Shown: positions 43,716 to 52,956 of the stretch, in pieces
How positions within the stretch are numbered: position 1 is the stretch's first letter
Layout of the letters: each line of letters opens with the position of its first letter
NCBI RefSeq assembly: GCF_000313615.1
Contig: NZ_AMZQ01000001.1
Coordinates: 337,825 to 401,824, forward strand
Direction of reading: 5' to 3'
Length of the DNA stretch: 64,000 bases
Source: Campylobacter showae CSUNSWCD
GTDB taxonomy: Bacteria > Campylobacterota > Campylobacteria > Campylobacterales > Campylobacteraceae
Position numbers and translations under genes: made by a program
Notes under the pieces: generated by a model
Database searches by the model: none
The model's input: only the letters and a program-made list of their open reading frames with translations
Told to the model about the DNA's origin: nothing

Positions 43716-46004
43716 ATGGATACTTCGAGGCGAAATTTCTTAAAAGCATCTACCGCCACGGGCTTGCTTGCGATGACGTATGCGCCCGGTACTTTAGGCG
43801 CAGTCGGCGCCAAAGCGCTAGAAGGCGGCGATAAGACCGTTTATAGTTTTTGCGAGATGTGCTCTTCTCGCTGTCCTATCGAGGCCAAGGTCGTGGACGG
43901 CAAAAACGTCTTCATCCAAGGCAACGGCAAAGTAAGCGGCACGGCGACTTCCGTGTGTGCAAGGGGTGGCAGCGGGCACAATCAGCTCTACGATCCGCAG
44001 CGCATCGTAAAACCGCTCATCAGAGTAGGCGAGCGCGGCGAAAATAAATGGCGCGAGGCGGGCTGGGACGAGGCGCTTGACCTAGTCGCTAAAAAAATGC
44101 TAGAAATCAAGGAAAAGTACGGTCCCGAGAGCTTTGTATTTACGGCAAAATCAAGCCAAACGCACAAGCTAATGACGACATTTGCCAGCGCGTATGGTTC
44201 ACCAAACTGCTTCTCGCACTTCTCCTGTTGCCCTATCACCTATCAGATGGTTTGCGAGCATATGTACGGCGATGCGAAGCTAAAAAGAGACTTCGGCAAC
44301 GCAAAATACGTCGTAAATTTCGGGCACAATCTCTTTGAAGGCATCGTCATCGCCGACGCTAAAAAGCTAGCTAAAATGGCCGCGAAAGAAGATACCAAGC
44401 TGCTGGTTTTAGATCCGCGCTTTAGCGTCGTGGCCTCAAAAGCCGACGAGTGGCTACCGGTAAAACCAGGTACCGATCTGGCCTTCGTTTTGGCGCTCAT
44501 TCATACTTGGATAAAAAACGGCACTTACGATAAAGAATTTATAGAGAAATTTACGATCGGATTTGATAAAGTCGTAGAGGCGACTAAAGATACCACTCCG
44601 CAGTGGCAAGAAAAAATCACGGGCATCCCCGCTAAAACCGTCGAGCGCATCGCGGGCGAAATCTGGAAAGCCGCACCTAAAGTCATCATCGACTTCGGTC
44701 ACAACACCACTACGACTAGAGCCGAATACATCCGCACCAGAGCCATAATGACGGCAAACGCGATGATGGGCAACTGGGAGAAAAAAGGCGGAATCTTCGG
44801 CGGTAAAAAGGCTAAATTTTATAACAAACTAATCGGCGAAGAGCTAATCCCTGAGATTACGAACCCGGACGCCGCGATAAAAGTACCTAAAGTACCTAGA
44901 ATAGACGGCGCTGGCGAGGACGGACGAAACAAATTCGTCAGCAGAAGCCACGGCGTCTTGATGGAGATCCCGCAAGCCATACTAAGCGAGAAGCCTTATC
45001 CCGTAAAAGGCTGGTTTAGCATAAGGTTTAATCACCCGATCAACGTCGCGGGCACGGAAACTACGATAGAGAGCCTAAAAAAGCTTGATTTTATCGTGTG
45101 CTCGGATATCTATATGATCGATTTTGCGATATGGGCGGACGTGATACTGCCCGAGAGTACTTACCTTGAGCGCGACGAAGGCATCGAGGATAAGTCGAGT
45201 CAAAAACCTGCCTATATGATAAGAAACAAAGTCGTAGATCCTATCGGCGACACCAAAAACGGCTACGATATCTTTAGAGAGCTAGCTCGCAGGATGAAGA
45301 TAGACGAGCAGTACTCGGCAAACACGATGGACGAGTGGAGAATCAAACAAGTAAAAGGCAACGCCGAGCTGTTGGCGGAGCTAGTTAAAAAAGGCTACGT
45401 CACGTGGAAGGTGCCGGGGATTTTGTTTAGAGAAAAAGATAGCGTAAAAGAATTTACGAAAAAATTCCCTTACGCGCAGCAGTTCGTGGGCGACGACGGG
45501 CTGATGGAGTCGCAGGTCAAATTTAAAACCGATAGCGGCAAGATCGAGCTCTTTAGCGAAAAGGTCGAAAAGCAGTTTCCGGGATACGGCTGCTTAAACG
45601 CCGAGGGCATGGACGTATTTTTCGGCGAGGAGCTTTGCCTAATGAGCGGCAAAACGCCGATACACACCAACGGCCACACGCAAAACGTCGAATTTTTAAA
45701 CGACTTGATGAGTAGCGCGCCCGTTTGGATACATCCCAATACCGCGAAAAAATACGGACTAAAAGACGGTGATAAGATAATTCTTCAAAGCAAAACCGCG
45801 AAGGAAAAGGCAAACGTGATGCTTACCGAGGGCATCAGAGAAGACACGCTTTTCGTCTATCACGGCTTTGGGCACGTGAGCGCGGGACTAAAACGCACGA
45901 ACGGCGTAGGAACGAATCAAAGCAAGCTGCTAGATCCTACCGTGATCGGTCCCGTCGCCTCCACGATGGTGCGAAACGTCGGCGTCAAGATAATAAAAGC
46001 GTAA
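43716..46004 (+). CDS. psrA: Polysulfide/thiosulfate reductase molybdopterin subunit
   Basis: The 762-residue protein has a Tat signal (SRRNFLKASTATGLLAM), an iron-sulfur motif CEMCSSRCPIEA with the fourth Cys in CARGGSG, and the Mo-bis-MGD fold. The Mo-ligand region is FSHFSCCPITYQ. The C-terminal domain begins near MSGKTPIHTNGHTQN. Length and domain order fit PsrA/PhsA, which reduce polysulfide or thiosulfate in the periplasm; sequence alone cannot separate the two, and related tetrathionate or arsenate enzymes are larger. The AAAAGGGAG ribosome-binding site is strong. psrB follows after 10 bases. Confidence 0.93.
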   Translation: MDTSRRNFLKASTATGLLAMTYAPGTLGAVGAKALEGGDKTVYSFCEMCSSRCPIEAKVVDGKNVFIQGNGKVSGTATSVCARGGSGHNQLYDPQRIVKPLIRVGERGENKWREAGWDEALDLVAKKMLEIKEKYGPESFVFTAKSSQTHKLMTTFASAYGSPNCFSHFSCCPITYQMVCEHMYGDAKLKRDFGNAKYVVNFGHNLFEGIVIADAKKLAKMAAKEDTKLLVLDPRFSVVASKADEWLPVKPGTDLAFVLALIHTWIKNGTYDKEFIEKFTIGFDKVVEATKDTTPQWQEKITGIPAKTVERIAGEIWKAAPKVIIDFGHNTTTTRAEYIRTRAIMTANAMMGNWEKKGGIFGGKKAKFYNKLIGEELIPEITNPDAAIKVPKVPRIDGAGEDGRNKFVSRSHGVLMEIPQAILSEKPYPVKGWFSIRFNHPINVAGTETTIESLKKLDFIVCSDIYMIDFAIWADVILPESTYLERDEGIEDKSSQKPAYMIRNKVVDPIGDTKNGYDIFRELARRMKIDEQYSANTMDEWRIKQVKGNAELLAELVKKGYVTWKVPGILFREKDSVKEFTKKFPYAQQFVGDDGLMESQVKFKTDSGKIELFSEKVEKQFPGYGCLNAEGMDVFFGEELCLMSGKTPIHTNGHTQNVEFLNDLMSSAPVWIHPNTAKKYGLKDGDKIILQSKTAKEKANVMLTEGIREDTLFVYHGFGHVSAGLKRTNGVGTNQSKLLDPTVIGPVASTMVRNVGVKIIKA

Positions 46005-46014
46005 AGGAAAAAAG

Positions 46015-46584
46015 ATGAAAAAAGCGTATAGAATGATACATGACGAAAACCTCTGCATAGGCTGCCAAGCGTGCTCGGTGGCTTGCAGGAGCGAAAACGA
46101 AGTGCCTAGAGGCGTTTTTAGACTTCAAGTCCATTCGCAGATAAAGGGCAAATTTCCAAATTTAAAAACCGACTTTAGCAGACACAGTTGCGTGATGTGC
46201 GAGGACGCTCCGTGCGTGACCGTTTGCCCTACGGGAGCTAGCTTTCAGACGGCGGAGGGCATAGTGCTGCTAGATCACTCTACTTGCGTATCTTGCAAAT
46301 ACTGCATCCTAGCCTGTCCTTACGACGCTCGCTACGTCGAACCAAAAACCGGCGAGATAGGCAAATGTACGTTTTGCTTTGAAACTAGAGTAAGCATTGG
46401 CGAGCAGCCTGCGTGCGTGACCGTTTGTCCGACCGATGCTTTGGCATTCGGCGATATAAACGATCCAAACAGCGAAGTTAGTAAAATTTTAAATACCAAA
46501 TCTCACTACTATCCTAAAGCCGAGCTTAAAACCAAACCCAAGCTTGCTATGATAGCTAACCGCAAAGGAGGAAGCCATGAATAA
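46015..46584 (+). CDS. psrB: Polysulfide reductase iron-sulfur subunit
   Basis: PsrB (189 residues) moves electrons between the membrane and catalytic subunits. Four [4Fe-4S] motifs are visible: CIGCQACSVACR, CVMCEDAPCVTVCP, CVSCKYCILACP and CTFCFETR...CVTVCP. It has no signal peptide and would be exported with PsrA. The last 8 bases overlap psrC. Confidence 0.95.
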   Translation: MKKAYRMIHDENLCIGCQACSVACRSENEVPRGVFRLQVHSQIKGKFPNLKTDFSRHSCVMCEDAPCVTVCPTGASFQTAEGIVLLDHSTCVSCKYCILACPYDARYVEPKTGEIGKCTFCFETRVSIGEQPACVTVCPTDALAFGDINDPNSEVSKILNTKSHYYPKAELKTKPKLAMIANRKGGSHE

Positions 46585-47548
46585 TATGTGGGGAAGCGTA
46601 GCGCAATATAATGAAATTTACTGGCCGTGGCCGATAGCGGTTTATCTATTTTTGGCGGGCTTGTCCGCAGGCGCGATGATGGTTGCATTGCTGATTAAGT
46701 GGAACTACCACAAAAAACAAGACGGCAGCATCTGGGACGCGATGGTAAAGGCAGGCGCTCTAGTAGCTCCTATAACGATTACCGTGGGCCTTGCGCTTTT
46801 GGTGCTTGACCTTGGCAAACCGCTTAGCTTTTACTGGATTTTGATTAAGTATAACTTTGGTTCGGTTATGTCTATCGGCGTTGCATTATTGCTGCTTTAT
46901 ACGCCGCTGGCTTACCTTTTTGCGGTGATTATTTTCGAAGAAGAGATAGAAAAGTATAAAATTCTAGCGATTTTACGTCCTATTTCTAGGCTGATTCGTT
47001 CTTTTGCGCCGCTTTCAAAGATAGTCGAGATGGCGCTTTTCGGCCTTGCGATCGGCGTGGGTATATATACGGGCTTTTTGCTTAGTGCGATTACGAAGCT
47101 TCCGCTTTGGAACACGCCGATTCTGCCGATCTTGTTCCTAACCTCAGGCTTTAGCTCAGGCGTAGCGACGAACATCTTGGTTGGCCTTTTGTGCTTCAAA
47201 CACCTTCTTAACGAAGACAATGTGAAGTACCTTTTGGTTATGGACTTGCGCGCCGTACTTTTTGAGATACCGCTTATCGCGATACTATTTTTGGGACTAT
47301 ATTTCGAGGGCGGAGCTAGCGCGGTTGCCGCAAAACAAGCTCTAAGCACTGGACAATACGCGTTAATCTTTTGGATAGGCGTTGTTGGCATCGGACTTTT
47401 AACGCCTATCACCATAGCGCTAACGGCTCTTAAAAATCACGCTTATAGAGTGGGCTACATCATAGCAAACTCTCTTGTAGTTATCTGCGGCGTCGTGATG
47501 CTAAGATACTATATAGTTTATGCCGGTCAAGTTTTCACGGGTGCGTGA
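46577..47548 (+). CDS. psrC: NrfD-family membrane subunit
   Basis: PsrC (323 residues) is the quinol-oxidising membrane anchor, with eight to nine transmembrane helices and the NrfD-family start IYWPWPIAVYLFLAGLSAGA. It would pass electrons from menaquinol to PsrB. AGGAGGAAGCC precedes the ATG, which lies inside the end of psrB. A strong terminator follows. Confidence 0.94.
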   Translation: MNNMWGSVAQYNEIYWPWPIAVYLFLAGLSAGAMMVALLIKWNYHKKQDGSIWDAMVKAGALVAPITITVGLALLVLDLGKPLSFYWILIKYNFGSVMSIGVALLLLYTPLAYLFAVIIFEEEIEKYKILAILRPISRLIRSFAPLSKIVEMALFGLAIGVGIYTGFLLSAITKLPLWNTPILPILFLTSGFSSGVATNILVGLLCFKHLLNEDNVKYLLVMDLRAVLFEIPLIAILFLGLYFEGGASAVAAKQALSTGQYALIFWIGVVGIGLLTPITIALTALKNHAYRVGYIIANSLVVICGVVMLRYYIVYAGQVFTGA

Positions 47549-47573
47549 AATTTAGGTTAAATTTGACCATATT

Positions 47574-47606
47574 AGGCTCGGCCAACTCGCCGAGCCTTTT
47601 TAAATT
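47574..47606 (+). terminator. Terminator of psrABC
   Basis: A perfect 9-bp stem AGGCTCGGC (47574-47582) and GCCGAGCCT (47589-47597) with a 6-base loop is followed by TTTTAAATT. Confidence 0.9.
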
Positions 47607-47673
47607 CAGACGATCCAAAATCATTTTTAGCTATCATCTACCTTAAAATATTGCGATAAAATTCGGAGAATTT

Positions 47674-48342
47674 ATGAAAATTTTACTGCTTGAAGACGAC
47701 TTCGTATATCGTGAGAGCGTTAGCGAATACCTAGAAAGTCTTGGCTACGAGGTGGATGAGGCTGCCGATGGCAAGGTCGCCTGCGATAAGATAGCGGCGG
47801 GCTTTTATCACTTGCTGATCCTTGACATCAAGGTCCCGCATATCAGCGGACACGAGGTGATAAAATACGCCAAAGATATCGGCTGTGAAACGCCCATAAT
47901 GATAATGACCTCGCTAGTGGATATAGACGATATGGCGGTCGGATACGAGCTGGGCTGTAACGAGTATCTAAAAAAGCCCTTTGAGCTAGCCGAGCTAAAA
48001 TTTAGAGTAAACGAGCTAATGCGAAAATATCACGGCAGAGACGATAAAAACTTGATCGCTATCGACGAAAACTTTAGCCTCGATACCGCTAAAAAGCGGC
48101 TCAAATTTAAAGGCGAAGCGGTTGAGCTAAGTACGAGAGAATTTGCGATCATCGAGTGCTTGCTATTTCATAAAAACAGCTTCGTAGGCATCGAGCGACT
48201 ACGCGCCGAGGTGTGGAACGACAAGGAAATCGACCCAGCCGATGTGCGCATGCACATACTAAAAATCCGTCAAAAAACGACTCCGGAGTTTATAAAATCA
48301 GCGCGCGGACTAGGCTATAAGATAGATGTTTCAAAATCTTAA
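47674..48342 (+). CDS. OmpR-family response regulator
   Basis: The 222-residue protein has a complete receiver: acidic pair in LLLEDDFVY, phospho-Asp in LLILDIKVP, Thr/Ser in IMTSLVD and Lys in EYLKKPF. The C-terminal winged helix ends RQKTTPEFIKSARGLGYKI. It lies downstream of psrABC with its own leader and overlaps the kinase gene by 17 bases. Control of psr is the obvious hypothesis. Confidence 0.93.
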   Translation: MKILLLEDDFVYRESVSEYLESLGYEVDEAADGKVACDKIAAGFYHLLILDIKVPHISGHEVIKYAKDIGCETPIMIMTSLVDIDDMAVGYELGCNEYLKKPFELAELKFRVNELMRKYHGRDDKNLIAIDENFSLDTAKKRLKFKGEAVELSTREFAIIECLLFHKNSFVGIERLRAEVWNDKEIDPADVRMHILKIRQKTTPEFIKSARGLGYKIDVSKS

Positions 48343-49450
48343 AATCCCTATTTTAGCCACGTTTATTATCATGGCTTTGTTTATATTTCAAAGCTATGAG
48401 ATTATAAATTTAAGCTCCAAAGACGAATACTCAAAAAATATGTTCGAGCTACTCGAGTACGAGGGTAAAATCCGCAAAGCGCTCGATAAAAACGAGACTT
48501 TGCCTATCTCGCTCACATATAGATACGGCGTTTTTGATCTCAAAGAAAAGCAAGTCGTCTCAAATTTAGACGCGCGCCCGAGCAATTTAAAATTTATCAC
48601 CCGCCAAGAAAACGGCCATCTTTTTTACAAGACCTATTTTAGCGCGGACGGCGAGTTTTATTATCTCGTGCTAGCCAAAAAGCAAAACGCGGCTAGGATT
48701 TTATTCGTCACGGCTCTAACTCTAGCATTTGCGCTCGTGGTCGTATTTTTCGCGCTTTATCTGTCGTTTGTTAGCGGGATAAAGCCGTATAAAGACGCTA
48801 AAAAATATATGAATAACTTTTTTAACGACGCGATGCACGAGCTAAAAACGCCGCTGGGCATCATCGGCATAAACCTTGAGATGCTGGGCCTTGATAACAA
48901 ATACGTCACCCGCATGCGCTCGGCCCTAAAGCAGATGCAAGTTACCTACGAGGACACCGAGTACTACATCAAGCGCGGATACATTTTATTTCCGCCCGAG
49001 ATTTTAAATTTGAGCGAATTTAGCCTCGAGCGAGCGCGGTATATGCGAGGTATCGCGATGGCGAAAAATATCAAAATTTACGACTTCGTCGAGCCTGATT
49101 TGCAAATTTTTATGAGCAAGATAGAGGCGGGCAGACTGATCGATAACAACCTAAGCAACGCCGTAAAATACAGCCGCGAAGGAGGAATAATAAATTTACG
49201 CCTTTTTGAAAAAAGCGGCAAAATCGTGCTCGTAGTCGAGGACGAGGGCGAAGGCATAAAAGACACGAGTAAAATTTGGAAACGCTACGTTAGAGACGAG
49301 GGCGTGCAGGGCGGCTTTGGACTAGGGCTAAATATCGTGCAAAGTATCTGCGTGAAAAACGGCGTAGAGTACGGCGTTAAAAGCGAACTGGGCAAAGGCA
49401 GCGTCTTTACCTACAAATTTTCGCCATACTCAAAAAGCCTGCTTGACTAG
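48326..49450 (+). CDS. Sensor histidine kinase
   Basis: The 374-residue kinase has two transmembrane helices (about 7-25 and 128-150) around a small periplasmic domain of about 100 residues. The H-box is AMHELKTPLGIIG, the N-box DNNLSNAVKYSREGG, and the G-boxes VEDEGEGIKD and GFGLGLNIVQ. The sensing domain is not recognised. It pairs with the overlapping OmpR regulator. Its stop overlaps that of the convergent Cache-domain gene by 4 bases. Confidence 0.93.
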   Translation: MFQNLKIPILATFIIMALFIFQSYEIINLSSKDEYSKNMFELLEYEGKIRKALDKNETLPISLTYRYGVFDLKEKQVVSNLDARPSNLKFITRQENGHLFYKTYFSADGEFYYLVLAKKQNAARILFVTALTLAFALVVVFFALYLSFVSGIKPYKDAKKYMNNFFNDAMHELKTPLGIIGINLEMLGLDNKYVTRMRSALKQMQVTYEDTEYYIKRGYILFPPEILNLSEFSLERARYMRGIAMAKNIKIYDFVEPDLQIFMSKIEAGRLIDNNLSNAVKYSREGGIINLRLFEKSGKIVLVVEDEGEGIKDTSKIWKRYVRDEGVQGGFGLGLNIVQSICVKNGVEYGVKSELGKGSVFTYKFSPYSKSLLD

Positions 49451-50298
49451 TCAAACCAAACGCCGAGTTTTGCTAAATTTCGCTCTTTTGAGTCGGAGTT
49501 AAAATAAATCACGAAATACCCCACTCGCTCGCCCTTTGCGTCGTTCATAGGCTGGACGGTAAAGGCATGCGAATCCGTCTGATAAAATCCGCCGCTTTTA
49601 AATTTTATATCCTTTAGCATCGGCAAGACGTTTAAATTTGCATAGCTCTTATTTACGAAATGAAAGCCTTCGATGATACCCTCGTCGCTGCTGTTTTGAT
49701 ACGGCGAGTGGGCGCTAGCGTCGAGTAGTACGAAAAGGCCTAGCCCTTGCTGTGCGAAAAAGTCACTCAAATGCTTAAAATCAAGCAGCACTTCGATACT
49801 GCCCAGCATCTTTTTATCCTCAAATATCGGCGCGACGGATCTGATAAAAACACCCGCGCGACCGACCTCGATGCCTGCGGCTACGCCGTTTTTAGCCTCG
49901 GCTAGTAGGTGGCGAAAGTTCGTTAGATCGTCGTTATATAGCGGTATCCAGCTCCTAGCAAAGCTCCTCATCTCAGGTGTATGGATGTGAAATTTGGCAT
50001 TTTCGTAAATCGGCACCTTGCTTAGCGTTTTGGTAAATTTGCCAAGCGTCTCTAAGCACATCTGACGATTATTTTGGCTCATACATTTTTTCACGTGCTC
50101 GTTTTGCGCTAGCAGCGTCGCAACGGTCATCGCGGAGAGTTTTTCCTCTTCTATGTTTTTATTTAAAATTTGCGTTTGAAAGTCGAGAAATTTTTTGATA
50201 TTTTCCGTCTGCGTCTGCTCGTCCCAGCGCGCCTTATAGACCGCTAAAACACCTGCTACTACAAGAAACGCGAGCGTTAGAAGTATTTTTTTATTCAC
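49447..50298 (-). CDS. Stand-alone Cache-type sensor domain protein
   Basis: The 283-residue protein has one N-terminal transmembrane helix (about 5-22), a long helix (25-60) and a double-Cache-like extracytoplasmic domain: ARSWIPLYNDDLTNFR, then GIEVGRAGVFIRSVAPIFEDKKMLGSIEV and a membrane-distal half ending VGYFVIYFNS. This is the sensor half of a chemoreceptor or kinase, but no second helix, HAMP, kinase or methyl-accepting part follows. It is tail-to-tail with the kinase gene and overlaps the HIT gene by 8 bases. It may act as a binding protein for a partner sensor. Confidence 0.8.
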   Translation of the reverse strand: MNKKILLTLAFLVVAGVLAVYKARWDEQTQTENIKKFLDFQTQILNKNIEEEKLSAMTVATLLAQNEHVKKCMSQNNRQMCLETLGKFTKTLSKVPIYENAKFHIHTPEMRSFARSWIPLYNDDLTNFRHLLAEAKNGVAAGIEVGRAGVFIRSVAPIFEDKKMLGSIEVLLDFKHLSDFFAQQGLGLFVLLDASAHSPYQNSSDEGIIEGFHFVNKSYANLNVLPMLKDIKFKSGGFYQTDSHAFTVQPMNDAKGERVGYFVIYFNSDSKERNLAKLGVWFD

Positions 50299-50662
50299 GC
50301 TCTTTGCCTAGCTCGAGCGCTAAAATTTGAGAAAATTCGGCAAAATCGGGCAAATTTAGCTCGCCTTCGCGTTGCTTTTTGCCCCACATAGACTCGGGGA
50401 AAAAGCTATCACTCTCAAATCTCGCCATCACGTGAAAATGCACGCGCGGCACGTAGTTTGCAAAGCTTGCGATGTTTATTTTCGTGGGATTATAAAATTT
50501 TCTCATTACTTTTTCGGTTGTTAAAACCGCTTCAAATACCCTTTTTTGCGTTGCTTCGTCGCAGTCGGTGAGCTCCCTAAACGGCGTTTTGGTAAAAATT
50601 TTTACCCACGGTACCTCGCTCGTTTCACGCTCGACGAAAATCAGCTCGTCTTCAAAAATCAT
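50291..50662 (-). CDS. HIT-family nucleotide-binding protein
   Basis: The ATG at 50662 follows AAGGAG and gives 123 residues; an upstream TTG overlaps the ribosome-binding site. The HIT region reads NYVPRVHFHVMARF, which keeps two His of the HxHxH motif while the first is Arg. WGKKQREG follows. HIT proteins hydrolyse nucleotide conjugates; the altered motif leaves activity open. It is cotranscribed with the Cache-domain gene. Confidence 0.85.
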   Translation of the reverse strand: MIFEDELIFVERETSEVPWVKIFTKTPFRELTDCDEATQKRVFEAVLTTEKVMRKFYNPTKINIASFANYVPRVHFHVMARFESDSFFPESMWGKKQREGELNLPDFAEFSQILALELGKERE

Positions 50663-50792
50663 TTTAAGCTCCTTTTTGATAGCGATTTTAGCCAAATTTG
50701 AATTTTAATCTTTTTAAATTTATACTTCAGGCATTTTGGCTTCGGCGTTTTACGGCGGTCAATTTATAAAATTTGAAAGGAAATTTGAGCTT

Positions 50793-51629
50793 ATGAGACG
50801 TTTGATTTCGCTCATATTTTTTGCGGCGCTGTCTTTTGGCGGCGAGCTGGCCGATCTTAGCAACGAGTGCAAGAAGGGAAACGACGAGATTTGCAAAAGA
50901 CTCTCGCTCGCGATTAAAAACTTAGAGCTTGCCTGCGATGAAGGCGGCGAGAAAAACGCGATGTATTGCGCGGGGCTGGGATATTTTTACGAGTTTGATA
51001 AGGTGTTTACAAAAGCCGTACGATACTACGACAAAGCTTGCGGGCTGGGCGCGGACAAAGCCTGTGTGTATCTGGGGCTACTTTACCAAAGCGGGCAGGG
51101 CACGGTGCAAGATCACAAAAAGGCAAACGAGCTTTTTGCTAAAGCTTGCGAAAAAGGCGTAGGCGAGGGGTGCGCGAGCCTGGCGTACAGCTACGTCAAG
51201 GGGCTTGGCGTCTATCCCGACGGCAAAAAAACGAACGAACTGTTTGCCAAAGCCTGCGAGCTAGGCGAGGAAACGGCGTGCTATAATCTCGCTCTAAGCT
51301 ACGCGCTAGGCGACGGCGTAGAAAAGGACGCCGCAAGGGCGGCGCAGATATTTGCGGCCTCGTGCGAGCGCGGACACGTGGACTCTTGCGCCGATCTTGG
51401 GGTTTGCTATTTTAAGGGCGAGGGTGTAGAAAAAGACTACGAAAGAGCCGTTGTGCTCTTTACTAACGCTTGTTCGGGCGCGAGTGCGCTAGCCTGCTCA
51501 AATTTGGGCTTTGCCTACGAAAAAGGCATGGGCGCAGAAAAGAATAAAAACGCGGCCAAAGAACTTTACGATCGGGGTTGTAAGCTCGGAGAATTTAGCG
51601 CGTGCCAGTATCTAAAAAATTTGCGTTGA
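50793..51629 (+). CDS. Secreted Sel1-repeat (Hcp-like) protein
   Basis: The ATG at 50793 gives a signal peptide (MRRLISLIFFAALSFGGEL); an upstream in-frame start adds 19 residues that spoil it. The 278-residue product has about seven Sel1-like repeats of ~36 residues, each with a Cys pair, as in ACELGEETACYNLALSYALGDGVEKD and CGLGADKACVYLGLLYQSG. This is the pattern of Helicobacter cysteine-rich proteins (Hcp), whose repeats are locked by disulfides in the periplasm. Function unknown; some Hcps bind penicillin-like ligands. Confidence 0.92.
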   Translation: MRRLISLIFFAALSFGGELADLSNECKKGNDEICKRLSLAIKNLELACDEGGEKNAMYCAGLGYFYEFDKVFTKAVRYYDKACGLGADKACVYLGLLYQSGQGTVQDHKKANELFAKACEKGVGEGCASLAYSYVKGLGVYPDGKKTNELFAKACELGEETACYNLALSYALGDGVEKDAARAAQIFAASCERGHVDSCADLGVCYFKGEGVEKDYERAVVLFTNACSGASALACSNLGFAYEKGMGAEKNKNAAKELYDRGCKLGEFSACQYLKNLR

Positions 51630-51633
51630 GATG

Positions 51634-51765
51634 AGTGGGGAAATAAGCCCTGCTACTGTAAATTTAAAAAACAGCTATTGTGGCGGGTTAGAGCCATACG
51701 TGCTAGGATCTTGCTAAATGTTGCCTTGAGCGGACAGAAACGGGCTGAGTAGTCCGTCGCAACCA
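51634..51765 (+). promoter_or_regulatory. Possible cobalamin-riboswitch relic
   Basis: The plus strand contains GGGGAAATAAGCCC with CTGCTACTGTAA, close to the cobalamin riboswitch core (GGGAA...CCCGCNACUGUAA), and 50 bases on GCTAGGATCTTGC, close to its B12 box (GCCAGGAGACCTGC). A nested hairpin follows: GTTGC/GCAAC enclosing GCGGAC/GTCCGT, and the loop GGGCT can pair with the upstream AGCCC. The usual paired arm between GGGAA and the core is short. No plus-strand gene follows for over 7 kb, so if correct this is an orphan or relic. Confidence 0.3.
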
Positions 51766-51786
51766 ATATCAAAAGCAAAATTTAGC

Positions 51787-51838
51787 GCCAAAAATAAAAG
51801 GGTGCGGGCGCGCAAATCCAAAATAAATTTGACGCCCG
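51787..51838 (-). terminator. Terminator of the minus-strand gene at 51848
   Basis: On the minus strand CGGGCG-TCAAATT (51838-51826) pairs with ATTTGCG-CGCCCG (51817-51805) with small mismatches and is followed by CACCCTTTTATTTTTGG. Confidence 0.65.
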
Positions 51839-51847
51839 TAGCTAAAT

Positions 51848-52906
51848 TTACCGCTTAAAGTCGTGGATTTGTATATTCGCGCTATATTTTTTGCAAAGCT
51901 CGTTTACTTTGTCTTTCAGCTTTTCCTCGTCATAGCAGATGAGATCGATGTATGCGCGCCTTTGCCCCGTTGCACCGCCGATTATCTCTAGAAACGAGCT
52001 GCAGCCCTCTAGCTCCTCGTCCTCGATCTTGTTTCGCAGATCAAAGCCCGCCTGCACGTCGCCGCCGTTATCGATGCTAAGAAAGCAAAATTTGATGCCA
52101 AGCTCGAAAGCTTCATTGTAGATGTCGCGCTCGCCGTTTAGGTACTGATTTACGATGGCCGTTAGGCAGGTGGTGCCTACGATCACGTCCTCGCGCACCT
52201 CGCTTCCGCGCGGCTCCATCTCATAGCTGAAAAAATTCTTTAGCGGTTCGCACGCGGCTTTTTCGCCGAATTTCTCATCGATCAGATCGGCAAATTCGCT
52301 TAGCGGCACGCCGTTTTCTTCGGGCTCGGCTAGCACCTCAAGCTCGCCTAGCGTATTTATGATCGCCGTTTCGCCGATCATATTGTCAAGCAGGATAAAG
52401 CTAAGGTTATAAGCCTTACCCTCGTCCTGCGCGAGCAGAGCCGCTAGGTTTTCGTTGTAAATTTTGATATCCACGTCGGTTTCGTTAAACTGTGCGTAGA
52501 TCATCGACTCCTCGGCGTTTACGCGCGTATCGTACATCTCGATCCCGCCGATACCTCGCGGCGCACGCGGCTTTCCGAGCGTGCAGAGCATTCTGCCCTC
52601 GAGCTGCCTAGGCATAGCGTTTTTGATGAAGCTTAGCCAAAATAGGCGGTGTCTCATGCCTTCGGGAGTTAGCACCAAATCGAGCTTATCACCCGCGAGC
52701 CCCGTCATAAAGTATGGCTCTGCAAGGCAGATACGAAGCTTCTCATCGGTCTTTTGCATCGCCTTTTCAAACTCTTTTGCCGCTAGATCAGCCTTGATCT
52801 CATCTATCACGCCGCTAAATTCCGCCCAAAATTTATCCACCCTGTCGGCAAAAGTGCTTGGAATTTGCGCTTTTTCAGCCTTTTTACCAAAACCAAATAA
52901 CCCCAT
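51848..52906 (-). CDS. Hypothetical cytoplasmic protein
   Basis: The 352-residue protein is soluble and acidic. The first ~100 residues (starting MGLFGFGKKAEK) look like a stand-alone helical domain with WLSFIKNAMP; the rest has alternating strands and helices, with ESMIYAQFNETDVDIKIY and FLEIIGGATGQRRAYIDLICY near the end. I do not recognise it. AAGGAG precedes the ATG. It follows the CbrC-like gene after 50 bases and may share its transcript. Confidence 0.7.
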   Translation of the reverse strand: MGLFGFGKKAEKAQIPSTFADRVDKFWAEFSGVIDEIKADLAAKEFEKAMQKTDEKLRICLAEPYFMTGLAGDKLDLVLTPEGMRHRLFWLSFIKNAMPRQLEGRMLCTLGKPRAPRGIGGIEMYDTRVNAEESMIYAQFNETDVDIKIYNENLAALLAQDEGKAYNLSFILLDNMIGETAIINTLGELEVLAEPEENGVPLSEFADLIDEKFGEKAACEPLKNFFSYEMEPRGSEVREDVIVGTTCLTAIVNQYLNGERDIYNEAFELGIKFCFLSIDNGGDVQAGFDLRNKIEDEELEGCSSFLEIIGGATGQRRAYIDLICYDEEKLKDKVNELCKKYSANIQIHDFKR

Positions 52907-52956
52907 ATTTTCTCCTTAAATCAAAATTTACTCGCATTATAGCTGATTAATTTGCC

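Noticed and set aside
51640-51800. Open minus-strand peptide opposite the possible riboswitch (DYSARFCPLKATFSK)
   Set aside because: Short, without start or ribosome-binding site, and better explained by conserved RNA or chance.
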